From contig NZ_CP132339.1 in NCBI RefSeq assembly GCF_030944405.1, positions 1,550,001 to 1,614,000 of the forward strand: a stretch of 64,000 nt of DNA, read 5' to 3'. The number at the start of each line of letters is the position of its first letter. The first letter of the stretch is position 1. The notes beneath the pieces were generated by a model, which worked only from the letters and a program-made list of their open reading frames with translations, was not told where the DNA came from and did not search any database. Below, piece after piece: positions 23,921-31,773 of this stretch. A program made the position numbers and the translations under genes. This stretch comes from Janthinobacterium sp. J1-1. Its GTDB lineage: Bacteria; Pseudomonadota; Gammaproteobacteria; Burkholderiales; Burkholderiaceae_D.

Positions 23921-25288
23921 TTACTGCTCGCCAGTGCTGCCGGTGACCGTGCCACCGCTCTTGCTGCGGGTGCTGCGGCGCGGCGGGCGTTTTTTCTTGA
24001 CGGCGCCGGGCGCGGCGTTGGCGCTGACCAGCAGCGCTTCGCGCGTCTCTTCGTCGCCTTCGTAGAACGCGGTCCACCACTCGCCGATCTCGGTGTCGAT
24101 CTCGCCCGAGGCGCAGCGCAGCAGCAGGAAGTCGTAGCCGGCGCGGAAGCGCAGGTGCTCGAGCAGCTTGTGCGGCGCCTTGCCGACCCGGCGCTCGAAA
24201 CGCGGCTGCATCGACCAGATGTCGCGCATGTCCGAACCGATCTTGCGCTGCAGGGCCAGTTTTTCCGTCTGCGAATCGAGCACGTCGTCGGCCGCCAGGT
24301 GCAGCGCGGGGATGGTGGACTCTCCGGCGGCGCGGTAGGCGGTCCATTTTTCCAGCACCTGGTGCCACAGCAGCGAGGCGAACAAGAAGCCCGGCGAGAC
24401 CGTCTTGCCGGCGGCGATGCGGGCGTCGGTGGCGTCCAGCGCCAGGGTGACGAATTTCGCGCCCAGCGGCTGTTCCAGCACCACGTCGAGCAGCGGCAGC
24501 AGGCCATGATGCAGGCCTTCCTTGCGCAGCTGCTGCAGACAGGCCAGCGCGTGGCCGCTCATCAGCAATTTGAGCATTTCGTCGAACACGCGCGGCGCCG
24601 GCACATTGTTGATCAGCGGCGCCATGATGGCGATCGGTTCGGCCGTGTGCGGCTCGATGGTGAATTTCAGCTTGGCGGCGAAACGCACCACGCGCAGCAT
24701 GCGCACCGGGTCTTCGCGGTAGCGCTCTTCCGGTTTGCCGATCATGCGCAGGGTCTGCGCGCGGATATCTTCCACGCCGCCGTGGTAGTCCAGCACTTCC
24801 TGCGTGGCCGGGTTGTAGTACATGGCGTTGATGGTGAAGTCGCGGCGCAGCGCGTCTTCGTGCTGCAGGCCGAAGGTGTTGTCGCGCAGTACGCGGCCGT
24901 GTTCATCCTTCGGCGCCGAGTCGGCGCCGGCGCCGCGGAAGGTCGTCACTTCCAGCAAGTCCTGGCCGAACATCACGTGCACGATCTGGAAGCGCTTGCC
25001 GATGATGAAGGCGCGGCGGAACAAACGCTTGACCTGTTCCGGCGTCGCGTTGGTGGCGATGTCGAAGTCCTTGGGCTTGACGCCCAGCAGCAAGTCGCGC
25101 ACGGCGCCGCCCACCACGAACGCTTCGAAGCCCGCTTCCTGCAGGCTGCTGGTGACGCGGATGGCGTTCGAGGTCACCAGTTTCGGATCGATTCCGTGTT
25201 GCGCGGGACCGAGCACGGTGGCTACCGTGGTGTCGCGCGCTGCCTCTTTTTTAACGCCGAGGATCTTGCGGATGAGTTTTTTAATCAT
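23921..25288 (-). CDS. pcnB: Poly(A) polymerase I
   Basis: Adds 3' poly(A) tails that promote RNA decay. At 455 residues it belongs to the class II nucleotidyltransferases: GGAVRDLLLG and the metal-binding DFDIATNA near residue 60-75, the RNA-binding RYREDPVRMLRVVRFAAKL, and a Lys/Arg-rich C-terminal tail (KKKRPPRRSTRSK) typical of PcnB rather than tRNA CCA-adding enzyme. The first eight bases overlap the end of the HAD gene. Confidence 0.93.
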   Translation of the reverse strand: MIKKLIRKILGVKKEAARDTTVATVLGPAQHGIDPKLVTSNAIRVTSSLQEAGFEAFVVGGAVRDLLLGVKPKDFDIATNATPEQVKRLFRRAFIIGKRFQIVHVMFGQDLLEVTTFRGAGADSAPKDEHGRVLRDNTFGLQHEDALRRDFTINAMYYNPATQEVLDYHGGVEDIRAQTLRMIGKPEERYREDPVRMLRVVRFAAKLKFTIEPHTAEPIAIMAPLINNVPAPRVFDEMLKLLMSGHALACLQQLRKEGLHHGLLPLLDVVLEQPLGAKFVTLALDATDARIAAGKTVSPGFLFASLLWHQVLEKWTAYRAAGESTIPALHLAADDVLDSQTEKLALQRKIGSDMRDIWSMQPRFERRVGKAPHKLLEHLRFRAGYDFLLLRCASGEIDTEIGEWWTAFYEGDEETREALLVSANAAPGAVKKKRPPRRSTRSKSGGTVTGSTGEQ

Positions 25289-25955
25289 TGAATAAGTGGA
25301 GTGATGGCCAGCCGTGGAGGGATGCGTGTGCGGTCAAAGCGGCGTTGGGGTTGGTCGCGACCGGGTGGGTGACGACCGACAACAGGGGGATGTCGTTATG
25401 GGAATCGCTGTAGAAATAGCTGCGTTCGAACTGGCCCAGTTCCATGCCCAGCTTTTCCAGCCAGGCATGGGTGTGGGTCAGCTTGCCGGCGCCCAGGGTC
25501 GGCGTGCCGATGAGTTTACCCGTGACATTGCCGTCGGCATCGTATTCGGGCATGGCGGCGATCAGGTGCTCGACGCCGAGGGCGGCGGCGATCGGCTTGG
25601 TGACGAACTGGTTGGTGGCCGTGACGATGGCGATCAGGTCGCCCGCATCCTGGTGCTGTTTCAGCAGCGCCACGACCTCGGGGCGAATCGCCGGCAGCAC
25701 CACCTCCAGCATGAATTGCGCGTGCAATTCGTCCAGGCGGGCGCGGGGAAACTGCGCCAGGTTACCGAGCGCGAACTCCAGGTATTCCACCGCGTCCAGG
25801 GTGCCGGCCTGGTACTGGGCAAAAAAGCCGTTGTTGCGGCGGGTGAATTCGGTGGCGTCCACTACGCCGCTGCGTACCAGAAATTCGCCCCACTCGTGAT
25901 CGGAGTCGATGGGCAGCAGGGTATGGTCGAGGTCAAACAGGGCCAGATTCATCAT
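25281..25955 (-). CDS. HAD-superfamily phosphatase (SerB-like, subfamily IB)
   Basis: Hydrolase of 224 residues. Motif I is FDLDHTLLPIDSD with the nucleophile and general-acid Asp, motif II is AIVTATNQFVTKP, and motif III/IV is YFYSDSHNDIPLL. This is the SerB/CicA-like group whose members act on small phosphomonoesters; the real substrate is unknown. It overlaps hda by an ATGA junction and pcnB by eight bases, so it is co-translated in the hda-pcnB-folK operon. Confidence 0.87.
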   Translation of the reverse strand: MMNLALFDLDHTLLPIDSDHEWGEFLVRSGVVDATEFTRRNNGFFAQYQAGTLDAVEYLEFALGNLAQFPRARLDELHAQFMLEVVLPAIRPEVVALLKQHQDAGDLIAIVTATNQFVTKPIAAALGVEHLIAAMPEYDADGNVTGKLIGTPTLGAGKLTHTHAWLEKLGMELGQFERSYFYSDSHNDIPLLSVVTHPVATNPNAALTAHASLHGWPSLHLFND

Positions 25956-26620
25956 TCTTTCGCTTCCGCCTGCAACAACTCGCGCAACAAGGGCAAGGTG
26001 ATCGGGCGTTGGGTTTCAAGGGAGTAGAGGTCGAGTGAGTCCAGCATCGTCGACAGCGAACGCATGTCGCGCCGGAAATGGGACAGCAGATAGGGTAACA
26101 CGCCCGGCGACAAGGTCAAGCCGCGGGTGGTGGCCGCCTGGGTCAGGGCGGCGATTTTTTCATCGTCGGTCAGGCCGTGGATCTGGTAGATCAGACCCCA
26201 GCCCATGCGCGTGCGCAAGTCTTCGCGCACCGGCAGCACGGCCGGCGGCACGGCGCCGCTGCACACCATATAAGCCTTGTTGGCGCGGATTTCATTGAAC
26301 AGGGCAAATGCGTCGATCTGCGCCAGCGGCGACAGTTTCTCGCAGTCGTCGAGCAGATACAGGTCGACCTCGGGCGAATACACGAATTCGGACTCGATCG
26401 AAAACGGCGAAATATAGCGCGCGCGCTCGGTGCTGGCCAGGGCCTTGAGCAGATGGCTCTTGCCGGCGGCCAGCTCGCCCCACAGGTAGGCAAAATGTTC
26501 GCGCGACGTGCGCGCGGCGAACTGGCGCATCAGCTGCGCCACTTCGGCATTCTGTCCCACCTCGAAGGTATCGAGGCTGTGCGCCTGGTCTGTGCCTAGA
26601 TCGAGCACCAGTTGTTTCAT
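25952..26620 (-). CDS. hda: DnaA regulatory inactivator Hda
   Basis: AAA+ protein related to DnaA that, with the loaded sliding clamp, promotes ATP hydrolysis by DnaA and prevents re-initiation. The 222-residue product begins with a clamp-binding-like segment (MKQLVLDLG) and has Walker A GELAAGKSHLLK, Walker B LYLLDDCEKL and sensor/arginine-finger region DLRTRMGWGLIYQI. It lacks the DnaA DNA-binding domain. Repeat copy B lies upstream between it and perM. Confidence 0.93.
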   Translation of the reverse strand: MKQLVLDLGTDQAHSLDTFEVGQNAEVAQLMRQFAARTSREHFAYLWGELAAGKSHLLKALASTERARYISPFSIESEFVYSPEVDLYLLDDCEKLSPLAQIDAFALFNEIRANKAYMVCSGAVPPAVLPVREDLRTRMGWGLIYQIHGLTDDEKIAALTQAATTRGLTLSPGVLPYLLSHFRRDMRSLSTMLDSLDLYSLETQRPITLPLLRELLQAEAKE

Positions 26621-26705
26621 GGCGTACGCCTTGTCCTGTTTTTCATTACTGCGTATGCGTCATCATCGCTGTTGTTGTGTTATTTTTTTACATTGTAGCT
26701 GTATC

Positions 26706-26827
26706 GAGTGCCTGACAGAAGCGTAGCGAGCGGCAGTGATTTGTGGCCGAGAAGCGCAGCTGTGCTGGAGCACAGTGAGCATCGCCGGCCGCAAAGCGCG
26801 CCGCGCAGTAGCTTATGTCAGGCACTT
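26706..26827 (-). repeat. Stop-adjacent palindromic repeat, copy B
   Basis: Reads on the minus strand, starting two bases after the stop codon of the perM-type gene. Ends: GAGTGCCTGACAGAAGC (26706-26722) against GCTTATGTCAGGCACTT (26811-26827), 15 of 17 complementary. Apex in minus-strand sense: CTGTGCT CC AGCACAG. Same family as 19015-19134 and 58275-58396. Confidence 0.85.
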
Positions 26828-26829
26828 AG

Positions 26830-27912
26830 TCACGCATTATAGAAGCTGCTGGCCAAGTAATGGCGTCTTACATGCTTGAAAGCGACCATTAACACAGCGG
26901 AAGCGGGCAAAGCGAGCAGTACGCCGACGAAACCGAACAGTTGTCCGAAAGCCAGCAAGGCGAAGATCACGGCCAGGGGATTCAAGCCAATGCGCTCGCC
27001 CACCAGGCGCGGCGTCAGGAAAAAGCCTTCGATGACCTGGCCGCAGCCATAGATCACGGCCACCGCCACCACGCCGCTCCAGTCGGCAAACTGCAGCAGG
27101 GCGGCGATCAGCGCCAGCACCAGGCCCAGGCCGAAACCCAGGTAGGGGATAAACACCAGCAAGCCGGTGATGATGCCCACCGGCAGCGCCACTTCAAAGC
27201 CGGCGATCATCAGGGCGATCGAGTAATAGGCGGCCAGCACCAGCATCACCAGCAGCTGGCCGCGCAGGTATTGCGCCAGCAGGGTGTCGACTTCCTGCGC
27301 CATGGCCACCGTGCGGCCGACCCAGCGGCGCGGCACGGCGCCGGCGATGCGCGCCAGCATCGGATGCCAGTCCAGCAGCAGGTAGAACAGCACCACCGGA
27401 ATCAGCACCACCGTGGCCAGCCAGCCCAGCACGGCCGTGCCGCCGATGCGCGCCGAAGCCAGCACCGTGCTCCAGATCTCGTCGCCGCTGGTGGCCATCT
27501 GCTGGCTCAGCATGCGTTTGATGCCGGTGCCGTCCAGGCGCACGCGGATGCCCAGGTCGCGCAGCTTGGGCGCGATCAGTTCGTTTGCCTTGGTGAGAAA
27601 TTGCGGGATCTGCACCTGCAGCAGCGGGATTTCTTTTTGCAGCACCGGCACCACGATCAGCACCAGGGCCGTGAGCGCCAGGAAAAACAGCATGACGACC
27701 AGCAGCACGGCCAGCGGACGCGGCAAGTGGAAGCGCCGGTAATGCAAGCGTTGCAAACGGTCCACGCCCGGATTGAGCATATAGGCCAGCACGGCGGCGG
27801 CCAGGAAAGGCGTGAGGATGGGGCCCAGGGTGGCCAGCAACAGCAGCAATGCCAGCCAGACCGCGATCCAAAATGCTGTTTGCTTCTGTTCGGCGGTGAT
27901 GGCAAAGGGCAT
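26830..27912 (-). CDS. perM: AI-2E/PerM-family membrane transporter
   Basis: Integral membrane protein of 360 residues with the family layout. Paired N-terminal helices (TAFWIAVWLALLLLLATLGP, then ILTPFLAAAVLAYMLNPGVD) are followed by a large soluble region and a cluster of C-terminal helices containing GLLVFIPYLGFGLGLVLALI and the family motif GFFLTPRLVGERIGLNPLAV. Family members export or exchange small solutes, and some act as Na+/H+ antiporters; the substrate is unknown. It is divergent from purM, a gene order seen in other Burkholderiales, and upstream of hda. Confidence 0.88.
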   Translation of the reverse strand: MPFAITAEQKQTAFWIAVWLALLLLLATLGPILTPFLAAAVLAYMLNPGVDRLQRLHYRRFHLPRPLAVLLVVMLFFLALTALVLIVVPVLQKEIPLLQVQIPQFLTKANELIAPKLRDLGIRVRLDGTGIKRMLSQQMATSGDEIWSTVLASARIGGTAVLGWLATVVLIPVVLFYLLLDWHPMLARIAGAVPRRWVGRTVAMAQEVDTLLAQYLRGQLLVMLVLAAYYSIALMIAGFEVALPVGIITGLLVFIPYLGFGLGLVLALIAALLQFADWSGVVAVAVIYGCGQVIEGFFLTPRLVGERIGLNPLAVIFALLAFGQLFGFVGVLLALPASAVLMVAFKHVRRHYLASSFYNA

Positions 27913-27949
27913 GAAGTTTTTTGGTTTTGCGTTAAAAAAAGGCAGTTAA

Positions 27950-27979
27950 TTACAAACTCAGGGGTCAGTTTGATAAAAT
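27950..27979 (+). promoter_or_regulatory. Candidate purM promoter with extended -10
   Basis: TTACAA (27950-27955), then 18 bases, then TAAAAT (27974-27979) preceded by TG one base upstream, an extended -10 form. It lies about 135 bases before the purM start and leaves a leader that contains the hairpin at 28002-28062. Confidence 0.5.
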
Positions 27980-28001
27980 AGCGGCTTGATCGACCGAATT
28001 G

Positions 28002-28062
28002 ACCGGCTGGCGCGCCGCCCGCAAAGGGTTGATGCCCTTGATGCGCGTGCGCGCCAGCCGGT
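28002..28062 (+). other. Long hairpin in the purM leader
   Basis: ACCGGCTGGCGCGC (28002-28015) pairs perfectly with GCGCGCCAGCCGGT (28049-28062), 14 bp. The loop holds a smaller stem, AAGGG (28024-28028) with CCCTT (28035-28039). No T tract follows, so it is not a standard terminator. It ends 51 bases before the purM ATG. Confidence 0.7.
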
Positions 28063-28113
28063 ATCCGTGTTCTATTCCGCCTTCCATTTTACCGCCTCCG
28101 CTGCCACCACACC

Positions 28114-29157
28114 ATGAACCAGACTTCTAATGTTTCCCTTTCCTACCGTGACGCTGGCGTCGATATCGACGCAGGCGACGCTCTAGTCGAAGCAATCAAG
28201 CCTTACGCCAAGCGCACCATGCGCGAAGGTGTGATGGGCGGCCTGGGCGGTTTTGGCGCCATGTTTGAAATCAGCAAGAAGTACAAGGAGCCGGTGCTGG
28301 TCTCGGGAACCGACGGCGTGGGCACGAAATTGCGCCTGGCGTTCGAACTGAACCGCCACGACACGGTCGGCATCGACCTGGTCGCCATGAGCGTCAACGA
28401 TATCCTGGTGCAAGGCGCCGAGCCGCTGTTCTTCCTTGACTACTTCGCTTGCGGCAAGCTCGACGTGGCCATCGCCACCGACGTCATCAAGGGCATCGCC
28501 CAGGGTTGCGAACAAGCAGGCTGCGCGCTGATCGGCGGCGAAACGGCGGAAATGCCGAGCATGTACCCGGCCGGCGAATACGACCTGGCCGGTTTTGCCG
28601 TCGGCGCGGTGGAAAAAGCCAATATCATCGACGGCACCAGGATCGCTCCGGGCGACGTGGTACTGGGCCTGGCTTCGTCGGGCGTGCACTCGAACGGTTA
28701 TTCGCTGGTGCGCAAGATCATCGAAGTGGCCAAGCCGGACCTGGAAGGCGACTTCCACGGCCGTAAACTCGCCGACGTGCTGATGCAGCCGACGCGCATC
28801 TACGTCAAGCCGCTGCTGGCGCTGATGGCCTCGATGGAAGTGAAGGGCATGGTCCACATCACCGGTGGCGGCCTGGTGGAAAACATTCCACGCGTGCTGC
28901 AGCCTGGCCTGGTTGCCGAGCTCGATTCGAAAGCGTGGACCATGCCACCGCTGTTCACCTGGCTGCAACAGCATGGCGGCGTGGCCGACGCTGAAATGCA
29001 CCGCGTGTTCAACTGCGGCATCGGCATGACGGTGATCGTGTCGGCCGACAACGCCGCCGCCGCCATCGCGCAGCTGCAAGCGGCCGGCGAGACCGTCTAC
29101 ACCATCGGCACCATCCGTGCGCAAGTAGGCGACGAGCACCAGACCATCGTTATTTGA
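28114..29157 (+). CDS. purM: Phosphoribosylformylglycinamidine cyclo-ligase (AIR synthetase)
   Basis: Fifth step of purine synthesis, ATP-dependent ring closure to aminoimidazole ribonucleotide. The 347-residue product shows [17 protein letters not shown] at the N-terminus, the glycine-rich [12 protein letters not shown], the metal/ATP site [26 protein letters not shown] and [15 protein letters not shown]. It has no clear Shine-Dalgarno before the ATG at 28114. A strong terminator follows. The other pur genes of the window are at 59660-62261. Confidence 0.97.
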   Translation: MNQTSNVSLSYRDAGVDIDAGDALVEAIKPYAKRTMREGVMGGLGGFGAMFEISKKYKEPVLVSGTDGVGTKLRLAFELNRHDTVGIDLVAMSVNDILVQGAEPLFFLDYFACGKLDVAIATDVIKGIAQGCEQAGCALIGGETAEMPSMYPAGEYDLAGFAVGAVEKANIIDGTRIAPGDVVLGLASSGVHSNGYSLVRKIIEVAKPDLEGDFHGRKLADVLMQPTRIYVKPLLALMASMEVKGMVHITGGGLVENIPRVLQPGLVAELDSKAWTMPPLFTWLQQHGGVADAEMHRVFNCGIGMTVIVSADNAAAAIAQLQAAGETVYTIGTIRAQVGDEHQTIVI

Positions 29158-29191
29158 GTTCCAGCCTGATACCTGGACTGGCAGCATGAAA

Positions 29192-29227
29192 AAAAGCGGA
29201 TCGCGCCCTGGCGTGGTCCGCTTTTTT
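29192..29227 (+). terminator. Rho-independent terminator after purM
   Basis: AAAAGCGGA (29192-29200) pairs with TCCGCTTTT (29217-29225), followed by further T to 29227. The flanks GCAGCATG and CATGGCTGC extend the match almost perfectly, so the stem may also work in the reverse direction. Confidence 0.85.
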
Positions 29228-29287
29228 CATGGCTGCGTCATATTTATTTTCTACAATATCGGCTCACGTATTTTTGCAGGTATCCGC

Positions 29288-30502
29288 ATGTTCATCAAAC
29301 AACTCGCCAGCGCGCTGCTGCCATTGTGCCTGCTCGCTGCCGCCGGCCATGCCGTGGCCCGCAACCCTGTCATCCTGGTGTCGATCGATGGTTTTCGCGC
29401 CGATTACCTCGAGCGCGGCGTCTCGCCCACGCTGAACCAGCTGGCCGCCGGTGGCGTGCGCGCCGAGGCCATGCGCCCGTCTTTCCCCTCGGTCACTTTT
29501 CCGAACCACTACACGCTGGTGACAGGTTTGCGTCCCGATCATCACGGCCTGGTGGACAACACGATGCTGGACCCGGCCATACCGGGCGAGCGATTTACCT
29601 TGAGCAATAACGCAGCCGTCGCTGACCGCCGCTGGTGGGACCAGGCCGAGCCTGTCTGGGTAACGGCCGAACGCAACGGCCTCCGCAGCGCCACCATGTT
29701 CTGGCCCGGCTCGGAAGCGGCCATCCACGGCGTGCGTCCCAGCGTCGCGCCGCGCTTCGATGGCAAGCTGCCGGCCAATGACCGCGTCGACCGGTTGCTG
29801 TCCTGGCTCGACGGTCCGCCTGACGCCTTGCCGGGCTTTATGACCTTGTACCTGGACGATGTCGACCATGCCGGGCATACCCATGGCCCGGATGACGAGC
29901 ACACGACGCAGGCGGTGGCGCACGTGGACCAGGCGCTGGCCCGCCTGATGCAAGGGCTGGCCAGCCGCCACCTGAACCCGAACCTGGTGATCGTGTCCGA
30001 TCATGGCATGGCGCCCTTGAGCCGCGAGCGCGTGATACGCATGGATGCGCTGGCGCCGGAGAACAGTTATCGCGTTACGGCCAGCGGTCCGTACGCATCG
30101 TTCGATGCCGTGCCGGGACAGGAAGCGGCGCTCGATGCGGCCCTGCTGCGGGCGCACGAGCACATGCAGTGCTGGCACAAGGCCGATATTCCGGCGCGTT
30201 TCGTGTATGGCAGCAACCCGCGCGTGCCGCAGTATCTGTGCCTGGGCGAGCCGGGCTGGGCGCTGGTATTCAACGAGCGCGGCGCGGCCCGCGTGAAAGG
30301 CGGCGGCCATGGCTATGACAATATGGCGCCGGAAATGCGCGCCATGTTCATCGCCAGCGGCCCCGCGTTCAAGCCGGGCGTGGTGCTGCCGGCATTTGAC
30401 AACGTCGACGTCTATCCATTGCTGATGCGTTTGCTGGAGTTGGCGCCGCTGCCGTCCGATGGCGAGATCACGCCCCTGCTGCCGGCCTTGCAGCAGCAGT
30501 GA
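29288..30502 (+). CDS. Exported nucleotide pyrophosphatase/phosphodiesterase family protein
   Basis: Predicted periplasmic enzyme of 404 residues in the alkaline-phosphatase superfamily (ENPP type). A signal peptide (FIKQLASALLPLCLLAAAGH) is followed by the metal site VSIDGFRADYLE, the Thr nucleophile in SFPSVTFPNHYTLVTGL, the metal-binding DDVDHAGHTHGP, SDHGMAPL and the final His in GGGHGYDN. All six ligands of the two-zinc site appear to be present. The substrate may be a nucleotide or a phosphodiester. I used the ATG at 29288; the longer frame begins inside the purM terminator. No Shine-Dalgarno is obvious. Confidence 0.88.
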   Translation: MFIKQLASALLPLCLLAAAGHAVARNPVILVSIDGFRADYLERGVSPTLNQLAAGGVRAEAMRPSFPSVTFPNHYTLVTGLRPDHHGLVDNTMLDPAIPGERFTLSNNAAVADRRWWDQAEPVWVTAERNGLRSATMFWPGSEAAIHGVRPSVAPRFDGKLPANDRVDRLLSWLDGPPDALPGFMTLYLDDVDHAGHTHGPDDEHTTQAVAHVDQALARLMQGLASRHLNPNLVIVSDHGMAPLSRERVIRMDALAPENSYRVTASGPYASFDAVPGQEAALDAALLRAHEHMQCWHKADIPARFVYGSNPRVPQYLCLGEPGWALVFNERGAARVKGGGHGYDNMAPEMRAMFIASGPAFKPGVVLPAFDNVDVYPLLMRLLELAPLPSDGEITPLLPALQQQ

Positions 30503-30513
30503 CACCGCGCCGC

Positions 30514-31740
30514 TCAGGGCTGGAGGATCTTCGCCACCTTTGCGCAGCGCAGCCGGAACGCGTCCGGCATCTTTGAGCCCAGCAGCGGGCGCAGGTACAG
30601 GCGAAAAGCGTCCGTCACATCGGTGCCGCTTTCACTGATGAATTCGTCTTCCATGGTGCGCGTCTTGCCCGCCACCTCCGTCAAGGGCAGCAGTTCGTAG
30701 TCGACCGAGTAATAGCCGGTGCGCTTGATGGCAACCGACCCGTCGCGGTCGCCCCACATCGCGTATTGCACCGCCTTCTCCCCCACCTCGCGCGCTTCGC
30801 GCTGGTCGACGTCCGACACGCAGCCGATGAACGAGCGCTGCAGATAGCCGAAGGTATCGCCGCGCACGCGCTTGATGCCCAGCCTGGCCTTGATCTCGTC
30901 GCACAGCAGGTCGGCCAGCGCGCCGGTGCCCGACAATTGCACATTGCCGTGGGCGTCGCGTTCGACTTCGCTGCCTGTCTTTTTGGCCAGCAGGCTGGCG
31001 ATCGCCTCGCCCGACGCATCGTGGATGCCTTCGGAGACGGCGATCACGCAGCGGCCATGTTTTTCATAAACGGCCTTGACGTCGGCCAGGAACTGTTCCA
31101 GCACAAACACCCGTTCCGGTACGTAGATCAGGTGCGGCCCGTCGTCCGGGAACTTCTTGCCCAGGGCCGAGGCGGCCGTCAGGAAGCCGGCATGGCGGCC
31201 CATCACCACGCCGACATACACGCCGGGCAGGGCGGCGTTGTCGAGGTTGGCGCCGGCAAACGCCTGCGCCACGAAACGGGCGGCCGACGGAAAGCCCGGC
31301 GTATGGTCGCTGCCGACCAGGTCGTTGTCGATGGTCTTCGGGATATGGATGCAGCGCAGCGGATAGCCGGCCTTGTGCGCCTCTTCGCTGACGATGCGCA
31401 CCGTGTCGGACGAGTCATTGCCGCCGATATAAAAGAAGTGTTCGATCTCGTGCGCGCGCAGCACCTGGAAGATCTGCTGGCAGTAGGCGATGTCGGGCTT
31501 GTCGCGCGTGGAGCCGAGCGCCGACGATGGCGTGGCGGCCACCAGTTCCAGGTTGTGGCTGGTTTCCTGCGTCAGGTCGACGAAGTCTTCATTGATGATG
31601 CCGCGCACGCCGTGCAGGGCGCCATACACGCGCGTGACGTGCTGGAAGCGCCGCGATTCCAGCACCACGCCCACCAGCGACTGGTTGATGACGGCGGTGG
31701 GGCCGCCACCTTGCGCAACAAGAATTTTTCCGGACGGCAT
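30514..31740 (-). CDS. pfp: 6-phosphofructokinase, probably pyrophosphate-dependent
   Basis: Phosphorylates fructose 6-phosphate, reversibly if pyrophosphate is the donor. The 408-residue product contains AQGGGPTAVINQSL, then YIGGNDSSDTV where ATP enzymes have GGDGS, and PKTIDNDLVGSDHTPGF where ATP enzymes have PGTIDND. An Asp in place of the Gly after the first motif and a Lys in the second mark PPi-PFKs. The Asn of GGND is less usual. The ATG at 31740 has AGGAG five bases upstream. It lies downstream of the S9 peptidase genes on the same strand. Confidence 0.87.
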   Translation of the reverse strand: MPSGKILVAQGGGPTAVINQSLVGVVLESRRFQHVTRVYGALHGVRGIINEDFVDLTQETSHNLELVAATPSSALGSTRDKPDIAYCQQIFQVLRAHEIEHFFYIGGNDSSDTVRIVSEEAHKAGYPLRCIHIPKTIDNDLVGSDHTPGFPSAARFVAQAFAGANLDNAALPGVYVGVVMGRHAGFLTAASALGKKFPDDGPHLIYVPERVFVLEQFLADVKAVYEKHGRCVIAVSEGIHDASGEAIASLLAKKTGSEVERDAHGNVQLSGTGALADLLCDEIKARLGIKRVRGDTFGYLQRSFIGCVSDVDQREAREVGEKAVQYAMWGDRDGSVAIKRTGYYSVDYELLPLTEVAGKTRTMEDEFISESGTDVTDAFRLYLRPLLGSKMPDAFRLRCAKVAKILQP

Positions 31741-31773
31741 AGGATCTCCTGGCAAGTAACACGGTCCTCCAGC

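Noticed and set aside
23917..24507. An extension of the folK frame through pcnB.
   Set aside because: The added region is Arg/Ala/Ser-rich shadow of pcnB, and folK begins naturally four bases after the pcnB stop.
28002..28062. A known purine riboswitch before purM.
   Set aside because: The structure is a single long hairpin with a small inner stem. It lacks the three-way junction and conserved loops of the purine class.
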